Below, one piece after another: positions 50,396-60,101 of a stretch of 64,000 nt of DNA. The translations under genes and the position numbers were made by a program. The stretch lies in NCBI RefSeq assembly GCF_030063455.1, contig NZ_JASITB010000003.1, forward strand, positions 265,726-329,725, read 5' to 3'. The notes beneath the pieces are model-generated. The model did no database searches and was not told the DNA's origin. It worked only from the letters and a program-made list of their open reading frames with translations. Position 1 is the first letter of the stretch; every line of letters starts with the position of its first letter. Origin of the DNA: Cryobacterium sp. PH31-O1 (GTDB taxonomy: Bacteria > Actinomycetota > Actinomycetes > Actinomycetales > Microbacteriaceae).

Positions 50396-51303
50396 CAGGG
50401 GAGGTTGTGACGCTCGTAGGCTGGCTTGCGAAACCCGAGGATGGCCTCGGTCATGCGCACGGCGTCGACGGCGGCCCGCACGTTGTGCATGCGCACGATG
50501 CGAGCTCCCTGCAGAATGCAGACCGTCATGGCCGCCAGGGAACCCTCGACCCGCTCGCCGCGCGGCCGGTCGAGGCTCTCCCCCACGAAGTCTTTGTTGG
50601 AGACGGCCACGAGAGTTGGCAAGCCGAGCCCGGTTATCTCACCGAGCCGCCGGGTAAGTTCGAGGGAGTGTCGGGTGGTTTTGTTGAGGTCGTGGCCCGG
50701 ATCGATAATGATGCGCTCGGGCGGCACCCCGCGCCCGACGGCGCGCTCCACCCGAGCGAACAGAAACGCGCTGACCTCGGCGACAACATCGTCGTAGTGC
50801 GGCGCCGGGTAGGGCATCCGCGGTGCAGCCAGGCTGTGCGTGATCACCAGGGTGGCGTCGCTGTCGGTGACGACGTCGGCCATGGCCGGATCGTGCACCC
50901 CCGTCGTGTCGTTGATCACGTGCGCTCCGGCGGCGATACTCGCGGCCGCCACTGCCGGGTGGAAGGTGTCGACCGAGATGACCACGCCAGAGCCCCGCAG
51001 CGCCTCGACCACCGGCACCACCCGCTCGATCTCCTGCGCGATCGGCACGGCCGGCCCTGGCGCAAATTTGGCCCCACCGATATCGATCCAGTCGGCCCCG
51101 TCGGCGATGGCCTGATGGGCCGCCATAACGGATGCGTCGAGCGCGAACGTTGCGCCCTGGTCATAGAACGAGTCCGGCGTGCGGTTGATGATGGCCATCA
51201 CCGCCACTTCGCGATCGAAGTCGAAGGTTCGGCCGCCGATCAGCCGGCGCGGGGCATCCATTTGAGGCAGCGTCAGTGCCGTGCCGGTTCTCGTGTGGGT
51301 CAT
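50395..51303 (-). CDS. folP: Dihydropteroate synthase-like protein
   Basis: A 302-residue TIM-barrel protein. VMAIINRTPDSFYDQG contains the pterin-phosphate loop motif (IxNxTPDSF) and DWIDIGGAKFAPG, ISVDTFHP, VINDTTG and IIIDPGHDLNKTTRHSLEL follow. The GxSRK region reads VAVSNKDFVGESL, similar to FolP2-type proteins that in mycobacteria do not make dihydropteroate. The true role may therefore differ from sulfonamide-target DHPS. ATG 51303 has GTGAGGA upstream; a further in-frame start nine codons earlier is less likely. Confidence 0.85.
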   Translation of the reverse strand: MTHTRTGTALTLPQMDAPRRLIGGRTFDFDREVAVMAIINRTPDSFYDQGATFALDASVMAAHQAIADGADWIDIGGAKFAPGPAVPIAQEIERVVPVVEALRGSGVVISVDTFHPAVAAASIAAGAHVINDTTGVHDPAMADVVTDSDATLVITHSLAAPRMPYPAPHYDDVVAEVSAFLFARVERAVGRGVPPERIIIDPGHDLNKTTRHSLELTRRLGEITGLGLPTLVAVSNKDFVGESLDRPRGERVEGSLAAMTVCILQGARIVRMHNVRAAVDAVRMTEAILGFRKPAYERHNLP

Positions 51304-51445
51304 TGCGGTCCTCACCTGTAAACACATCAATCGTGCTCCTCCATCATGTCGGTAAACCTGGCGACATCACGGTTATCGACCGCCGATCGCAGCACACACC
51401 GTTCACTCTCAGCAAAGCTCCAGCTAACGCGCAGATACTGGGGGA

Positions 51446-52138
51446 ATGACTGACGGCCCCCGCATCCTTATCGTCGACGACGAACCCAATATCCGCGACC
51501 TCCTCACTACCAGCCTCCGTTTCGCCGGCTTCGCCGTGCGCGCCGTTGGCAACGGCGCACAGGCCATCTCGGCCGTGCTCGAAGAGGAACCCGACCTCAT
51601 CATCCTCGACGTCATGCTGCCGGACATGAACGGTTTCGGCGTCACCAAGCGCCTGCGTTCGGCCGGTTACACCGCGCCCATCCTCTTTCTCACCGCCAAA
51701 GACGACACCGAAGACAAGATCACCGGCCTCACCGTCGGCGGCGACGACTACGTCACGAAGCCGTTCAGCCTCGACGAGATCGTCGCCCGCATCAAGGCTA
51801 TTCTGCGTCGCACCATGCACGCCGACGAAGATGCCGTCATCCGCGCCGGCGAGCTCACCATGGATCAGGACACCCACGAGGTTCTCGTGGGCACCGAAGC
51901 CATCGAACTGAGCCCGACCGAGTTCAAACTGCTGCGCTACCTCATGCTCAACCCCAACCGGGTGCTCTCGAAGGCGCAGATCCTCGACCATGTCTGGGAG
52001 TACGACTTCAACGGTGACGCCGGAATCGTGGAAAGCTACATCTCCTACCTGCGCCGCAAGGTGGATGTGCACTCGAGCGAACCGCTCATCCAGACCAAGC
52101 GTGGCTTCGGCTACATGCTCAAGGCTGCCAAGGCTTAG
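51446..52138 (+). CDS. OmpR-type response regulator
   Basis: A 230-residue regulator. The receiver has DDE at 11-13 (ILIVDDEPN), the phosphorylated Asp in LIILDVMLPD (D55), Thr in FLTAKDD and Lys in YVTKPFS. The C-terminal winged helix (LSPTEFKLLRYLMLNPNRVLSKAQILDHVWEYDF in sections) is of the OmpR/PhoB class. It is followed by a histidine kinase gene 47 bases downstream. Sequence most resembles the TcrA/PrrA/MprA group of actinobacteria; the signal cannot be assigned. Confidence 0.95.
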   Translation: MTDGPRILIVDDEPNIRDLLTTSLRFAGFAVRAVGNGAQAISAVLEEEPDLIILDVMLPDMNGFGVTKRLRSAGYTAPILFLTAKDDTEDKITGLTVGGDDYVTKPFSLDEIVARIKAILRRTMHADEDAVIRAGELTMDQDTHEVLVGTEAIELSPTEFKLLRYLMLNPNRVLSKAQILDHVWEYDFNGDAGIVESYISYLRRKVDVHSSEPLIQTKRGFGYMLKAAKA

Positions 52139-52185
52139 TCACAGCATTCCTTATACACAGCGAGCTTTCGTAGACTAAAGCCCTT

Positions 52186-53925
52186 ATGCACGAAACCCTG
52201 TCGAGACGGTGGAGCAGCATCTCCCTCCGTTCCAAGATCACCGGCGTCACGGTGCTGATGCTCACGCTCGGCCTGCTCGTTTCGGGCATCGGTACCATGG
52301 CCATGCTCAAGCAGTACGTGGTGACCCAGGTCGACACTCAGCTGCAGGTAGACACGCAAACCGCGCTCAGCGGCTACTCGTCGAGCGTGTTCTCGCAGGG
52401 TGACACCGAAGGCGTCGCCTCGGACTACTTCGTGGCACTGTACAACCAGGACGGCGCCCTGATCACCCGCACCTGGCAGGAACGCGACCACGCGGAGCTG
52501 CCGGTTGTCGGCATGCCCCTTGACCTCAGACGGGTTTCGCAGCTCGACGGTCAGATTCAGTCCCTGTGGGATGCCGCCCACGACACCGAGTTCCACGCGA
52601 TCATGGTTCCCGTTGTGATCAGCCCCACCGGCACCTATGGCACCCTCGTCATGGCCGTGTCGCTGCGGCCGACCGAGAACACCATGGCCACCTACCTCAC
52701 GATCTTTCTGGGCTTTGGCGCCGGGGTCGTGCTGATCGGCGCCATGCTCACCCGGGTACTCGTCACGACCACCTTCGTTCCGCTGCGTGAGGCCGAGCAG
52801 ACCGCCGCAGCCATCGCCGACGGTGACTTCAGCCAGCGGCTCGGCGGCGCTACCCCGAACACCGAGGTCGGTCGGCTCAACCGTTCGCTCAACATCATGC
52901 TCAGCCGCATCGACCGGGCTTTCAAAGACCGAGCCCGTACCATCGACCAGATGCGTCGTTTCGTCGGCGATGCGAGCCACGAACTGCGCACCCCCCTCGT
53001 CTCGGTGCGCGGCTACGCCGAGCTGTACCGCATGGGTGCGCTGCAGACACCCGAAGACGTCGCGCAGGCGATGGAACGCATTGAGAAAGAAGCCATTCGC
53101 ATGGGCGGGCTGGTCGAGGACCTGCTCGAACTGGCCAGGCTTGACGAGACCAAGCCGCTGGCTCTCACCCCTGTCGACCTCGTGCCGCTCGCTCGCGACG
53201 CGGCCCTCGACGCCATGGCGAGTTCCCCGGGCCGCCAGGTTACCGTGCTCACTCCCCCGCCGGTGATCGGACCGCTCGAAACAGATCTCGACGCCGATCA
53301 CGACCGACACGACGACTCCGGTGAGATCGCGGCATTCGACCACGACGCGTCGGAGAGCGTCACCACCGGCGCGATCACCCGGCCGGCCGGAAACGGGCCG
53401 CCGACCGGGGCCATCGCCTTCGCCGGTGCCACCCTGGCCCGGCTGCGCACCCGCAAGCCGCGTCGGGGCAGCGCCGTACTGCCCGACACTGACCTGACCG
53501 TGCTGCCGGTCGAGCCGCAGCTGCCGCCGATCGTGATGGCCGAAGAGAACAAGATTCGCCAGGTCATCACCAACCTCATGGGCAATGCGATGCGTTTCAC
53601 CGCCACCGACAGCCCGATCGAACTTGAGGTCATGGTTGACCCGCGCACCCAGCGCGCCTCCATCGCCGTGATCGATCACGGCGAAGGCATCCCGCCGCAG
53701 ATTCGGGAAAAGATCTTCCAGCGGTTCTGGCGGGCCGACTCCTCCCGCGCCCGCGAAACCGGCGGCAGCGGCCTCGGACTCGCCATCGTCGCCGCAATCA
53801 TCGCCAGCCACCACGGCACCGTCGACGTCGTCGAGACTCCGGGCGGCGGCGCTACCTTCCGCGTCTCGCTCCCGCTCGCCGGCGCGCCGAACGCGCCGCA
53901 GCACGCGCAACCCGTCATCCCGTAG
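52186..53925 (+). CDS. Sensor histidine kinase
   Basis: A 579-residue kinase. Two membrane helices (about residues 20-42 and 170-195) flank a periplasmic or extracellular domain. A HAMP segment (VPLREAEQTAAAIADGDFSQRL) follows, then the HisKA box with H265 (DASHELRTPLVSVR), and the ATP-binding domain (N-box ENKIRQVITNLMGNA; G1 VIDHGEGIP; GSGLGLAIV). Between HisKA and the N-box is an extra Asp/Ala/Pro-rich stretch of about 90 residues (about 355-447) that ordinary kinases lack. It partners the upstream response regulator. The stimulus is unknown. Confidence 0.94.
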   Translation: MHETLSRRWSSISLRSKITGVTVLMLTLGLLVSGIGTMAMLKQYVVTQVDTQLQVDTQTALSGYSSSVFSQGDTEGVASDYFVALYNQDGALITRTWQERDHAELPVVGMPLDLRRVSQLDGQIQSLWDAAHDTEFHAIMVPVVISPTGTYGTLVMAVSLRPTENTMATYLTIFLGFGAGVVLIGAMLTRVLVTTTFVPLREAEQTAAAIADGDFSQRLGGATPNTEVGRLNRSLNIMLSRIDRAFKDRARTIDQMRRFVGDASHELRTPLVSVRGYAELYRMGALQTPEDVAQAMERIEKEAIRMGGLVEDLLELARLDETKPLALTPVDLVPLARDAALDAMASSPGRQVTVLTPPPVIGPLETDLDADHDRHDDSGEIAAFDHDASESVTTGAITRPAGNGPPTGAIAFAGATLARLRTRKPRRGSAVLPDTDLTVLPVEPQLPPIVMAEENKIRQVITNLMGNAMRFTATDSPIELEVMVDPRTQRASIAVIDHGEGIPPQIREKIFQRFWRADSSRARETGGSGLGLAIVAAIIASHHGTVDVVETPGGGATFRVSLPLAGAPNAPQHAQPVIP

Positions 53926-54049
53926 GGACTCCTCCCCAGACGGGGGCGGGAGGCATCCGCTCACAGAAGTGGGCGTATCAAACGGATGCCCTCGCTTGCC
54001 TTCTACTCTCACAGTCATCAACCACTGTTATGTAGGAGAAGGGCACACC

Positions 54050-54340
54050 ATGACGAGCTTCCAGGTCGACAGCGAGGCGGTGCAGAGCACCGCGAGCACA
54101 GCCCGGGGAACCATCGCGCGCGTGCAGGCGGATGTCGGCGATCTCAACACCCAGTTGACCAGCCTGGAAGGGTTCTGGACCGGCCAGGCCTCCGCAGCTT
54201 TTCAGGGGGCCTTCGCCGAGTGGCGGGGCATGCACCAGCAACTGGAGGAGAGCCTGACCCTGCTCAACCAGGCGTTGAGCGTAGCTGGCCAACAGTACGC
54301 CGAGACCGAGCAGGCCAACACGCGGCTCTTTGCACGGTAA
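54050..54340 (+). CDS. WXG100 family (ESX-type) protein
   Basis: A 96-residue helical hairpin protein. FWTGQAS carries the turn motif WxG, with helices on both sides (STARGTIARVQADVGDLNTQL and WRGMHQQLEESLTLLNQALS). Length and layout fit EsxA-type proteins secreted by type VII systems. No ESX transport genes are nearby in the window. ATG 54050 follows GTAGGAGAAGG. A C-terminal YxxxD/E-type signal (YAETEQAN) is visible, consistent with secretion targeting. Confidence 0.93.
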   Translation: MTSFQVDSEAVQSTASTARGTIARVQADVGDLNTQLTSLEGFWTGQASAAFQGAFAEWRGMHQQLEESLTLLNQALSVAGQQYAETEQANTRLFAR

Positions 54341-54367
54341 CCTCGGCGCAGAAGACGTTGAGCTGCA

Positions 54368-54425
54368 CCGAGGTGTGAGTCTCAGCGCATTTCTCGCGAA
54401 GAATGCGCTCACACTCACACCTCGG
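54368..54425 (+). terminator. Long hairpin after the WXG100 gene
   Basis: CCGAGGTGTGAGT (54368-54380) pairs with 54412-54425 with a small bulge, and AGCGCATT/AATGCGCT extends it inside. It lies 27 bases after the WXG100 stop and likely ends that transcript. Confidence 0.75.
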
Positions 54426-54441
54426 CGGCTGCAGATAAAAA

Positions 54442-54471
54442 AGTGGGCGCCTCCCGAAGGAGACGCCCACT
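54442..54471 (-). terminator. Intrinsic terminator of groEL
   Basis: AGTGGGCG-C-CTCC (54442-54454) pairs with GGAG-A-CGCCCACT (54459-54471) around CGAA. On the minus strand it is followed by TTTTTT, 27 bases past the groEL stop. Confidence 0.9.
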
Positions 54472-54498
54472 CTGTCGTGCTGGTCTAGCTGGCGGGAC

Positions 54499-56198
<1,700 letters not shown>

Positions 56199-56208
56199 GA
56201 CGATTCTG

Positions 56209-56229
56209 GCACTCTGGGGTCGAGAGTGC
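56209..56229. promoter_or_regulatory. Second, degenerate CIRCE-type operator
   Basis: GCACTC (56209-56214) and GAGTGC (56224-56229) are separated by nine bases, like the core of CIRCE. The flanks (TG and AA) match only partly. It lies 11 bases upstream of the consensus copy. Two HrcA sites in tandem would allow stronger repression. Confidence 0.65.
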
Positions 56230-56268
56230 AAGCGAGCATCGAGGTGGACTGCGCCTCTCTGCGGACGG

Positions 56269-57330
56269 TCAGGGAACGAGGTCGACCGAGCCGGTGCCGT
56301 TGGGCACGAGCTGAAACCAGGTATTGCCCGGTGCCAGCCGAATAGTCACTCCGTTGGCGTCGACCAGGCTGATCGGCGAGGTCTGGGAGTCCTTGCTCCA
56401 GGTGGCCGCGAGTGTCTTGCCGCCGGTCGAGATCGACGCTTCACCGGAGGCGATGAGCTCGGTCTTGGGGATGCTCTGGTCTACGGTGACGTTCACCCGC
56501 AGCACGACGACGTTGGTAGCCCCCAGCTGAGAGCCTTCCGCAGTCAGGTCCGGTGCGCCGTCCTGCCCGCGCAGGTAGGCGGCCGCTTCGGCATTCCACG
56601 TCCAGCTGCGGGCGCTGGAGTCCGAGAACCGGGTGTTGATCACCGAGATCGGCGCGCCGTCCACCACAGCGGATGCCCCGGCGAGCGTGGCCGCATAGGC
56701 ATACTGCTGCGCGGGCGGCGCGACGGAGGCATTGCGGTTAACGAACTCGGACGCGGCGAGGATGACGTTGTGTGGGGCGGCCGTGGCCTTTGATCGGGAG
56801 AACAGGCCGGTCGTGTCGTAGTCGAAGATGGCGCTGATCTGGCCGGTCGCATTCATCGCGTCGACGAACCGCTGCTGACCGCCAGAGAAAGCCACGAGGC
56901 CTCCAAACGGGGCGATGATGTCGGGGTCCATCGGCCGGATCGACCGCACCGGGCCGACCTGGTCGGGAATGTTGGATTGCCACACCGCGACGTAGCGGGT
57001 GATTCCGCCCTCGACCAGCTCTTCGAACACGAGGTCGGTACGGTCGATCCCGACCTGCGGGCGGGCAGCAACGTGGTTGTCGACCTTGGCCGCCAGCGAG
57101 GGGTGCGCCGACGACCCGGCCGCCACGGTGAGTCCCGTCAACGGGGTGATTTCTGTGGCATCGGGGGTGACATAGCCCGAAGCCCAGGCTGCGGTCGTCG
57201 GCGTCTTGGTGGGCGTCGCGCTACTGCCGGTGCATCCGCTCAACAGCAGTGCCGGCACGATAAGAGCGAGCAGTCCCGCTGTCTTCAACGGCAAAGCTGG
57301 GCGGGCGGTCTTTTTCTTGGTCACCCTCAA
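56269..57330 (-). CDS. DUF3048 lipoprotein
   Basis: A 353-residue protein. The first 35 residues carry a basic start, hydrophobic helix and lipobox LLSGC (LLLSGCTG), so it is a secreted lipoprotein. A short TPTKTPTTA linker leads to the DUF3048 region with PLTGLTV, VDNHVAARPQVGID, LVFEELVEGGITRY and PVRSIRPMD, all common in the family. A C-terminal domain completes it. The start is uncertain: TTG 57330 or GTG 57324; both are close to a hairpin and lack a ribosome-binding site, so a leaderless or coupled start is possible. Function is not established. Confidence 0.85.
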   Translation of the reverse strand: MRVTKKKTARPALPLKTAGLLALIVPALLLSGCTGSSATPTKTPTTAAWASGYVTPDATEITPLTGLTVAAGSSAHPSLAAKVDNHVAARPQVGIDRTDLVFEELVEGGITRYVAVWQSNIPDQVGPVRSIRPMDPDIIAPFGGLVAFSGGQQRFVDAMNATGQISAIFDYDTTGLFSRSKATAAPHNVILAASEFVNRNASVAPPAQQYAYAATLAGASAVVDGAPISVINTRFSDSSARSWTWNAEAAAYLRGQDGAPDLTAEGSQLGATNVVVLRVNVTVDQSIPKTELIASGEASISTGGKTLAATWSKDSQTSPISLVDANGVTIRLAPGNTWFQLVPNGTGSVDLVP

Positions 57331-57333
57331 ACA

Positions 57334-57365
57334 CTAATGCCGCCCGTTGCAGCGGGCGGCATTAG
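57334..57365. terminator. Perfect 13-bp hairpin after the cold-shock gene
   Basis: CTAATGCCGCCCG (57334-57346) pairs with 57353-57365 around TTGCAG. It lies between the cold-shock gene (minus) and the DUF3048 start, so close to the latter that there is no room for a normal leader. Confidence 0.85.
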
Positions 57366-57394
57366 GCGGGGGACAGACCCCATTGCGGGGTGGG

Positions 57395-57598
57395 TCAGGC
57401 CGGTCGAACCGATTCAGCCTGGGGGCCTTTCGCTCCGGCACCGACCTCGAAGACGACCTGCTGGCCTTCTTCGAGTACCTTGTACCCGCTCATATCAATG
57501 GCGGAATAGTGCACGAAGACATCTTGCCCTCCCCCATCGACAGTGATGAAGCCGAAACCCTTTTCAGCGTTGAACCATTTAACGGTTCCGTTCGCCAT
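57395..57598 (-). CDS. Cold-shock protein (CspA family)
   Basis: A 67-residue single-domain cold-shock protein. [15 protein letters not shown] (RNP1) and VFVHYSAI (RNP2) are intact and the end reads [11 protein letters not shown]. It binds single-stranded RNA/DNA and can melt RNA structures. ATG 57598 has AAGGAG eight bases upstream. A leader of at least 100 bases containing TGCAAGTTACC repeats precedes it, consistent with post-transcriptional control known for this family. Confidence 0.97.
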   Translation of the reverse strand: MANGTVKWFNAEKGFGFITVDGGGQDVFVHYSAIDMSGYKVLEEGQQVVFEVGAGAKGPQAESVRPA

Positions 57599-57710
57599 GT
57601 GTTACTCCTTGCTCAATTTCGACGGCACAGCCCATTGGCGGTTCCGGGCCCTGCCGCAGAGACTGCGTCATTTCGTGCGAGCAGCAAATCCCCGAGAGCA
57701 AGTCTTCTGT

Positions 57711-57738
57711 TGCAAGTTACCTACTGGTGCAAGTTACC
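57711..57738. promoter_or_regulatory. Direct repeats upstream of the cold-shock gene
   Basis: TGCAAGTTACC occurs at 57711-57721 and 57728-57738, 17 bp apart. They lie 113 bases upstream of the cold-shock ATG on the template side. They could be a regulator site or part of the 5' leader. No known consensus is matched. Confidence 0.5.
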
Positions 57739-57832
57739 TTGGGCGAGCGTTCCTGATCCGGGCGGGTATTGCCCGAACAAAATGTGTGACCAAAACCAGA
57801 TATTACTGAAGTCACCGCAGAAGAAAAGGGGC

Positions 57833-57861
57833 TTGACGAATCAAAAAATGACCAGTAGATA
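57833..57861 (+). promoter_or_regulatory. Consensus-like promoter facing the LytR_C gene 3' end
   Basis: TTGACG (57833-57838), 17 bases, then TAGATA (57856-57861) form a near-ideal sigma-70 promoter on the plus strand. Downstream in that direction lies only the 3' end of the minus-strand LytR_C gene. It may drive an antisense RNA. Confidence 0.5.
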
Positions 57862-57879
57862 TTAATGTTCGACTGTGGG

Positions 57880-58443
57880 TCAGCCCTCGGGCGAAACGTA
57901 GTCGTTGCCCACGACGACGGTCAGGGCGGCATCCGATTCGCTGAAGACGGTAGAGACCACGATCTTCGAGCCCGGCAGCGAGGCAGCGAGGCCGCGAGCG
58001 GCGCCCTCCTGGCTGGTATCGGCGTAGTAGATCACCGTGGTCGGCTCGGTGTTGGTACTCGCGTTGCCGGTACCGCTGACCACCCAGCCGGCCGCGACGA
58101 GCGTGTCACTGACGGATGCCGCGACCCCGTCATTCGCGGAGCCGTTCAGCACGTTCACGGTTAGCTCCGGGTCGACGGTCGGCTCGGCGGTGGGGATGAC
58201 GCTTTCGGTGGGGGTCGGCGTCGAACTGGCCGACGACAACCCCGGAAGGTTGGAGAAGTCGAGGCGATTATTGATCGCGAAGATGCCGACGACGCCCACG
58301 ACGATCAGCAGCACGGTAGCGCCGAGCGCCCACCAGAACCCGATCCAGCCGCGACCCCTCTTGCCGGGTGCGCGGTGGGCACCAACCCGGTCGAGGGCAT
58401 GCGTGTGGGTGTCGAAGCGGTCTTTGGCAAATTTTCGCGCCAT
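57880..58443 (-). CDS. LytR C-terminal domain protein
   Basis: A 187-residue protein. A basic N-terminus with an Arg/Gly-rich KRGRGW segment precedes one membrane helix (about residues 36-58, WALGATVLLIVVGVVGIFAI), then a Ser/Thr/Pro-rich linker and a C-terminal LytR_C fold (LTVNVLNGSANDGVAASVSDTL, GSKIVVSTVF, LTVVVGNDY). The domain occurs in cell-wall associated proteins, without the phosphotransferase part of LCP enzymes. Probably an envelope protein working near the septum. Between it and DUF3263 are 81 bases. Confidence 0.9.
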   Translation of the reverse strand: MARKFAKDRFDTHTHALDRVGAHRAPGKRGRGWIGFWWALGATVLLIVVGVVGIFAINNRLDFSNLPGLSSASSTPTPTESVIPTAEPTVDPELTVNVLNGSANDGVAASVSDTLVAAGWVVSGTGNASTNTEPTTVIYYADTSQEGAARGLAASLPGSKIVVSTVFSESDAALTVVVGNDYVSPEG

Positions 58444-58524
58444 GTTGGTTGGATCCTTGGTTGGCCGGCCGGGCCGGAATTGGACGAGACGCGAGGCCCC
58501 GTGCTGGCGGAAAGCGGTCAGGTG

Positions 58525-58854
58525 CTAGTCAGGGGCGGGAAGCGAACGACTGGCGCGTGCCTCGGATCGCGCGGAACGCATCCGCTGCAGCCGGTTTACG
58601 AGTATCGGGTCAAAGGCCAATGCAAGCGGTGAATCGACCAGAGCCCCCAATAGTTGATAGTACCGGGCGGCCGAGAGGCCGAAAGTGGCGCGGATAGCCT
58701 CCTCCTTGGCGCCAACGTGCCGCCACCACTGCCGCTCGAAGGCCAGAACTGCCTGGTCGCGGTCGCTCAACTGGGCTGCGGCGGCGGACGCGGGCACCGT
58801 ACCGGATGGTGTCGTACTGACGGGTGGCTCCGTCGTCGGTGTTCTCTCGCTCAT
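58525..58854 (-). CDS. DUF3263 protein
   Basis: A 109-residue protein starting at ATG 58854 with GGGAGA upstream. The first 35 residues are Thr/Pro/Ser-rich. The DUF3263 core includes LSDRDQAVLAFERQWWRHVGAKEEAIRATFGLSAARYYQLLGALVD in sections, a helix-turn-helix-like region (EAIRATFGLSAARYYQLL) suggestive of DNA binding. It is followed downstream by LytR_C in the same orientation, a pairing common in actinobacteria. Exact role is unknown. Confidence 0.92.
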   Translation of the reverse strand: MSERTPTTEPPVSTTPSGTVPASAAAAQLSDRDQAVLAFERQWWRHVGAKEEAIRATFGLSAARYYQLLGALVDSPLALAFDPILVNRLQRMRSARSEARASRSLPAPD

Positions 58855-58928
58855 TGATAATCTCTCCCCCAAGAAAGTTTCGACGGGTTCTCCGCCGGGC
58901 TCATCCTATTTGGGAGCGGCTGGATGTT

Positions 58929-58972
58929 GCCTCCGGCACGCCCGGAACGGCGCAGCCGGGCGTGCCGGAGGC
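58929..58972. other. Perfect 17-bp GC hairpin between divergent genes
   Basis: GCCTCCGGCACGCCCGG (58929-58945) pairs perfectly with 58956-58972 around a 10-nt loop. It lies between the divergent DUF3263 and msrB starts rather than after a gene, so a terminator role is unlikely. It might be a REP-type element or a regulatory structure. Confidence 0.8.
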
Positions 58973-59085
58973 CGTGCAAACACTGCGAAACGGCCAGGCT
59001 CGGAATGCGCGTGCGACCGCGCGAGTTTAGGCTGGGTAGACGCTGTTCGTGGCAACGAGCAGCCGGAACGAAGGGAAAGTTTTTC

Positions 59086-59487
59086 ATGGACTACGCAATC
59101 AAAAAGTCAAGCGACGAGTGGCGCTCCGAACTGGGCCCGGAGAAGTTCGCGGTACTGCGGGAAGCCGGTACCGAACGCCCCGGAACGGGCGAACTGCTCG
59201 ACGAGGAGCGTGCCGGTACCTACACCTGTGGCGCGTGTAATGCGGAGCTGTTCAAGAGCGGCACCAAGTTCGATTCCGGCTGCGGCTGGCCGAGCTTCTA
59301 CGAGTCGGTGCGGCCCGAAGCGGTCGAATTGCTCGAAGACCGCTCGCTCGGCAGTGTGCGCACCGAGGTACGCTGCGCGAATTGCGGCTCGCATCTGGGG
59401 CACGTTTTTCCCGACGGATTCGGCACCCCGACCGGCGATCGGTACTGCATGAACTCGATCTCGCTCAATTTCACGCCCGCCGAGTAG
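59086..59487 (+). CDS. msrB: Peptide-methionine (R)-S-oxide reductase
   Basis: A 133-residue MsrB. Zinc-binding Cys pairs C48/C51 (TCGAC) and C97/C100 (RCANC) are intact. C121 in RYCMNS is the catalytic position; CGWPSF and HLGHVF are family motifs. It reduces methionine-R-sulfoxide in proteins with thioredoxin. ATG 59086 follows AAGGGA. Divergent from the DUF3263 gene. Its stop is four bases before the next gene, suggesting an operon with the nitroreductase-like protein. Confidence 0.97.
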   Translation: MDYAIKKSSDEWRSELGPEKFAVLREAGTERPGTGELLDEERAGTYTCGACNAELFKSGTKFDSGCGWPSFYESVRPEAVELLEDRSLGSVRTEVRCANCGSHLGHVFPDGFGTPTGDRYCMNSISLNFTPAE

Positions 59488-59491
59488 GCAG

Positions 59492-60046
59492 GTGTCATCT
59501 TCGGCGGTCTTCCATGCCGTCAACGGCCGGCGCAGCTACTCGCGGGTGACATCGCTCGCGCCTACGCGCGCCGAGCTGCTGCCGCTCGTGGCGGCAGCAG
59601 CTCGGGTGGCCGATCACGGCGCGCTGCGGCCGTGGCGTCTGCTCGAGCTGCGCGGCGCGACGCGGGAGCGGTTGGGAGCGGCGTTTGTGGCGGCATCCGC
59701 TTGTGAGGGTGTGGAAGCTCTGAACCTGGCAGGCAAGCCGCTGCGGGCTCCACTGCTGCTGGCGGTCATCGCTTCCCGGCGGGTGAGCTTCAAGGTGGCC
59801 GATTGGGAGCAGGATGCGGTCGCGGCTGGTGTCGCGCACGTGCTCACGTTGCTGCTCGAAGACGCCGGCTGGGGCGCGATGTGGCGCACCGGCCCGCTTG
59901 TGCGCTCGGCGGCGGTGCGGGAGCTGCACGGCCTCGGCGACGAGGAGGAGCTGCTCGGGTGGTTGTATGTCGGCGGGATTCCGGCCGATTGCAAGCCGGG
60001 CGTGCGGTTGTCGATCGATCCCGGGGAGTTCTTAGGGGTTCTGTAG
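59492..60046 (+). CDS. Nitroreductase-family protein
   Basis: A 184-residue FMN-binding nitroreductase-like protein. GRRSYSRVTSLAPTR is the N-terminal R-S/T-x-R-x-F region; ADHGALRPWRLLELRG is the FMN-contacting segment with the typical A-x-S/H...PWR; VAHVLTLLLEDAGWGAMWRTG is the central helix with the G-W-GxxWRTG motif; and LYVGGIPAD closes it. It probably reduces an electron-deficient aromatic or quinone using NAD(P)H. The GTG start follows msrB by four bases. Confidence 0.88.
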   Translation: MSSSAVFHAVNGRRSYSRVTSLAPTRAELLPLVAAAARVADHGALRPWRLLELRGATRERLGAAFVAASACEGVEALNLAGKPLRAPLLLAVIASRRVSFKVADWEQDAVAAGVAHVLTLLLEDAGWGAMWRTGPLVRSAAVRELHGLGDEEELLGWLYVGGIPADCKPGVRLSIDPGEFLGVL

Positions 60047-60101
60047 ATTTTCGTCGCTGGCCAACCTTGGGCACCGGGCGTGGCCTGCACGCACGGCGAG
60101 G

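Noticed and set aside
52135..54021. Minus-strand 628-codon frame opposite the histidine kinase
   Set aside because: Antisense shadow of a canonical kinase with all motifs.
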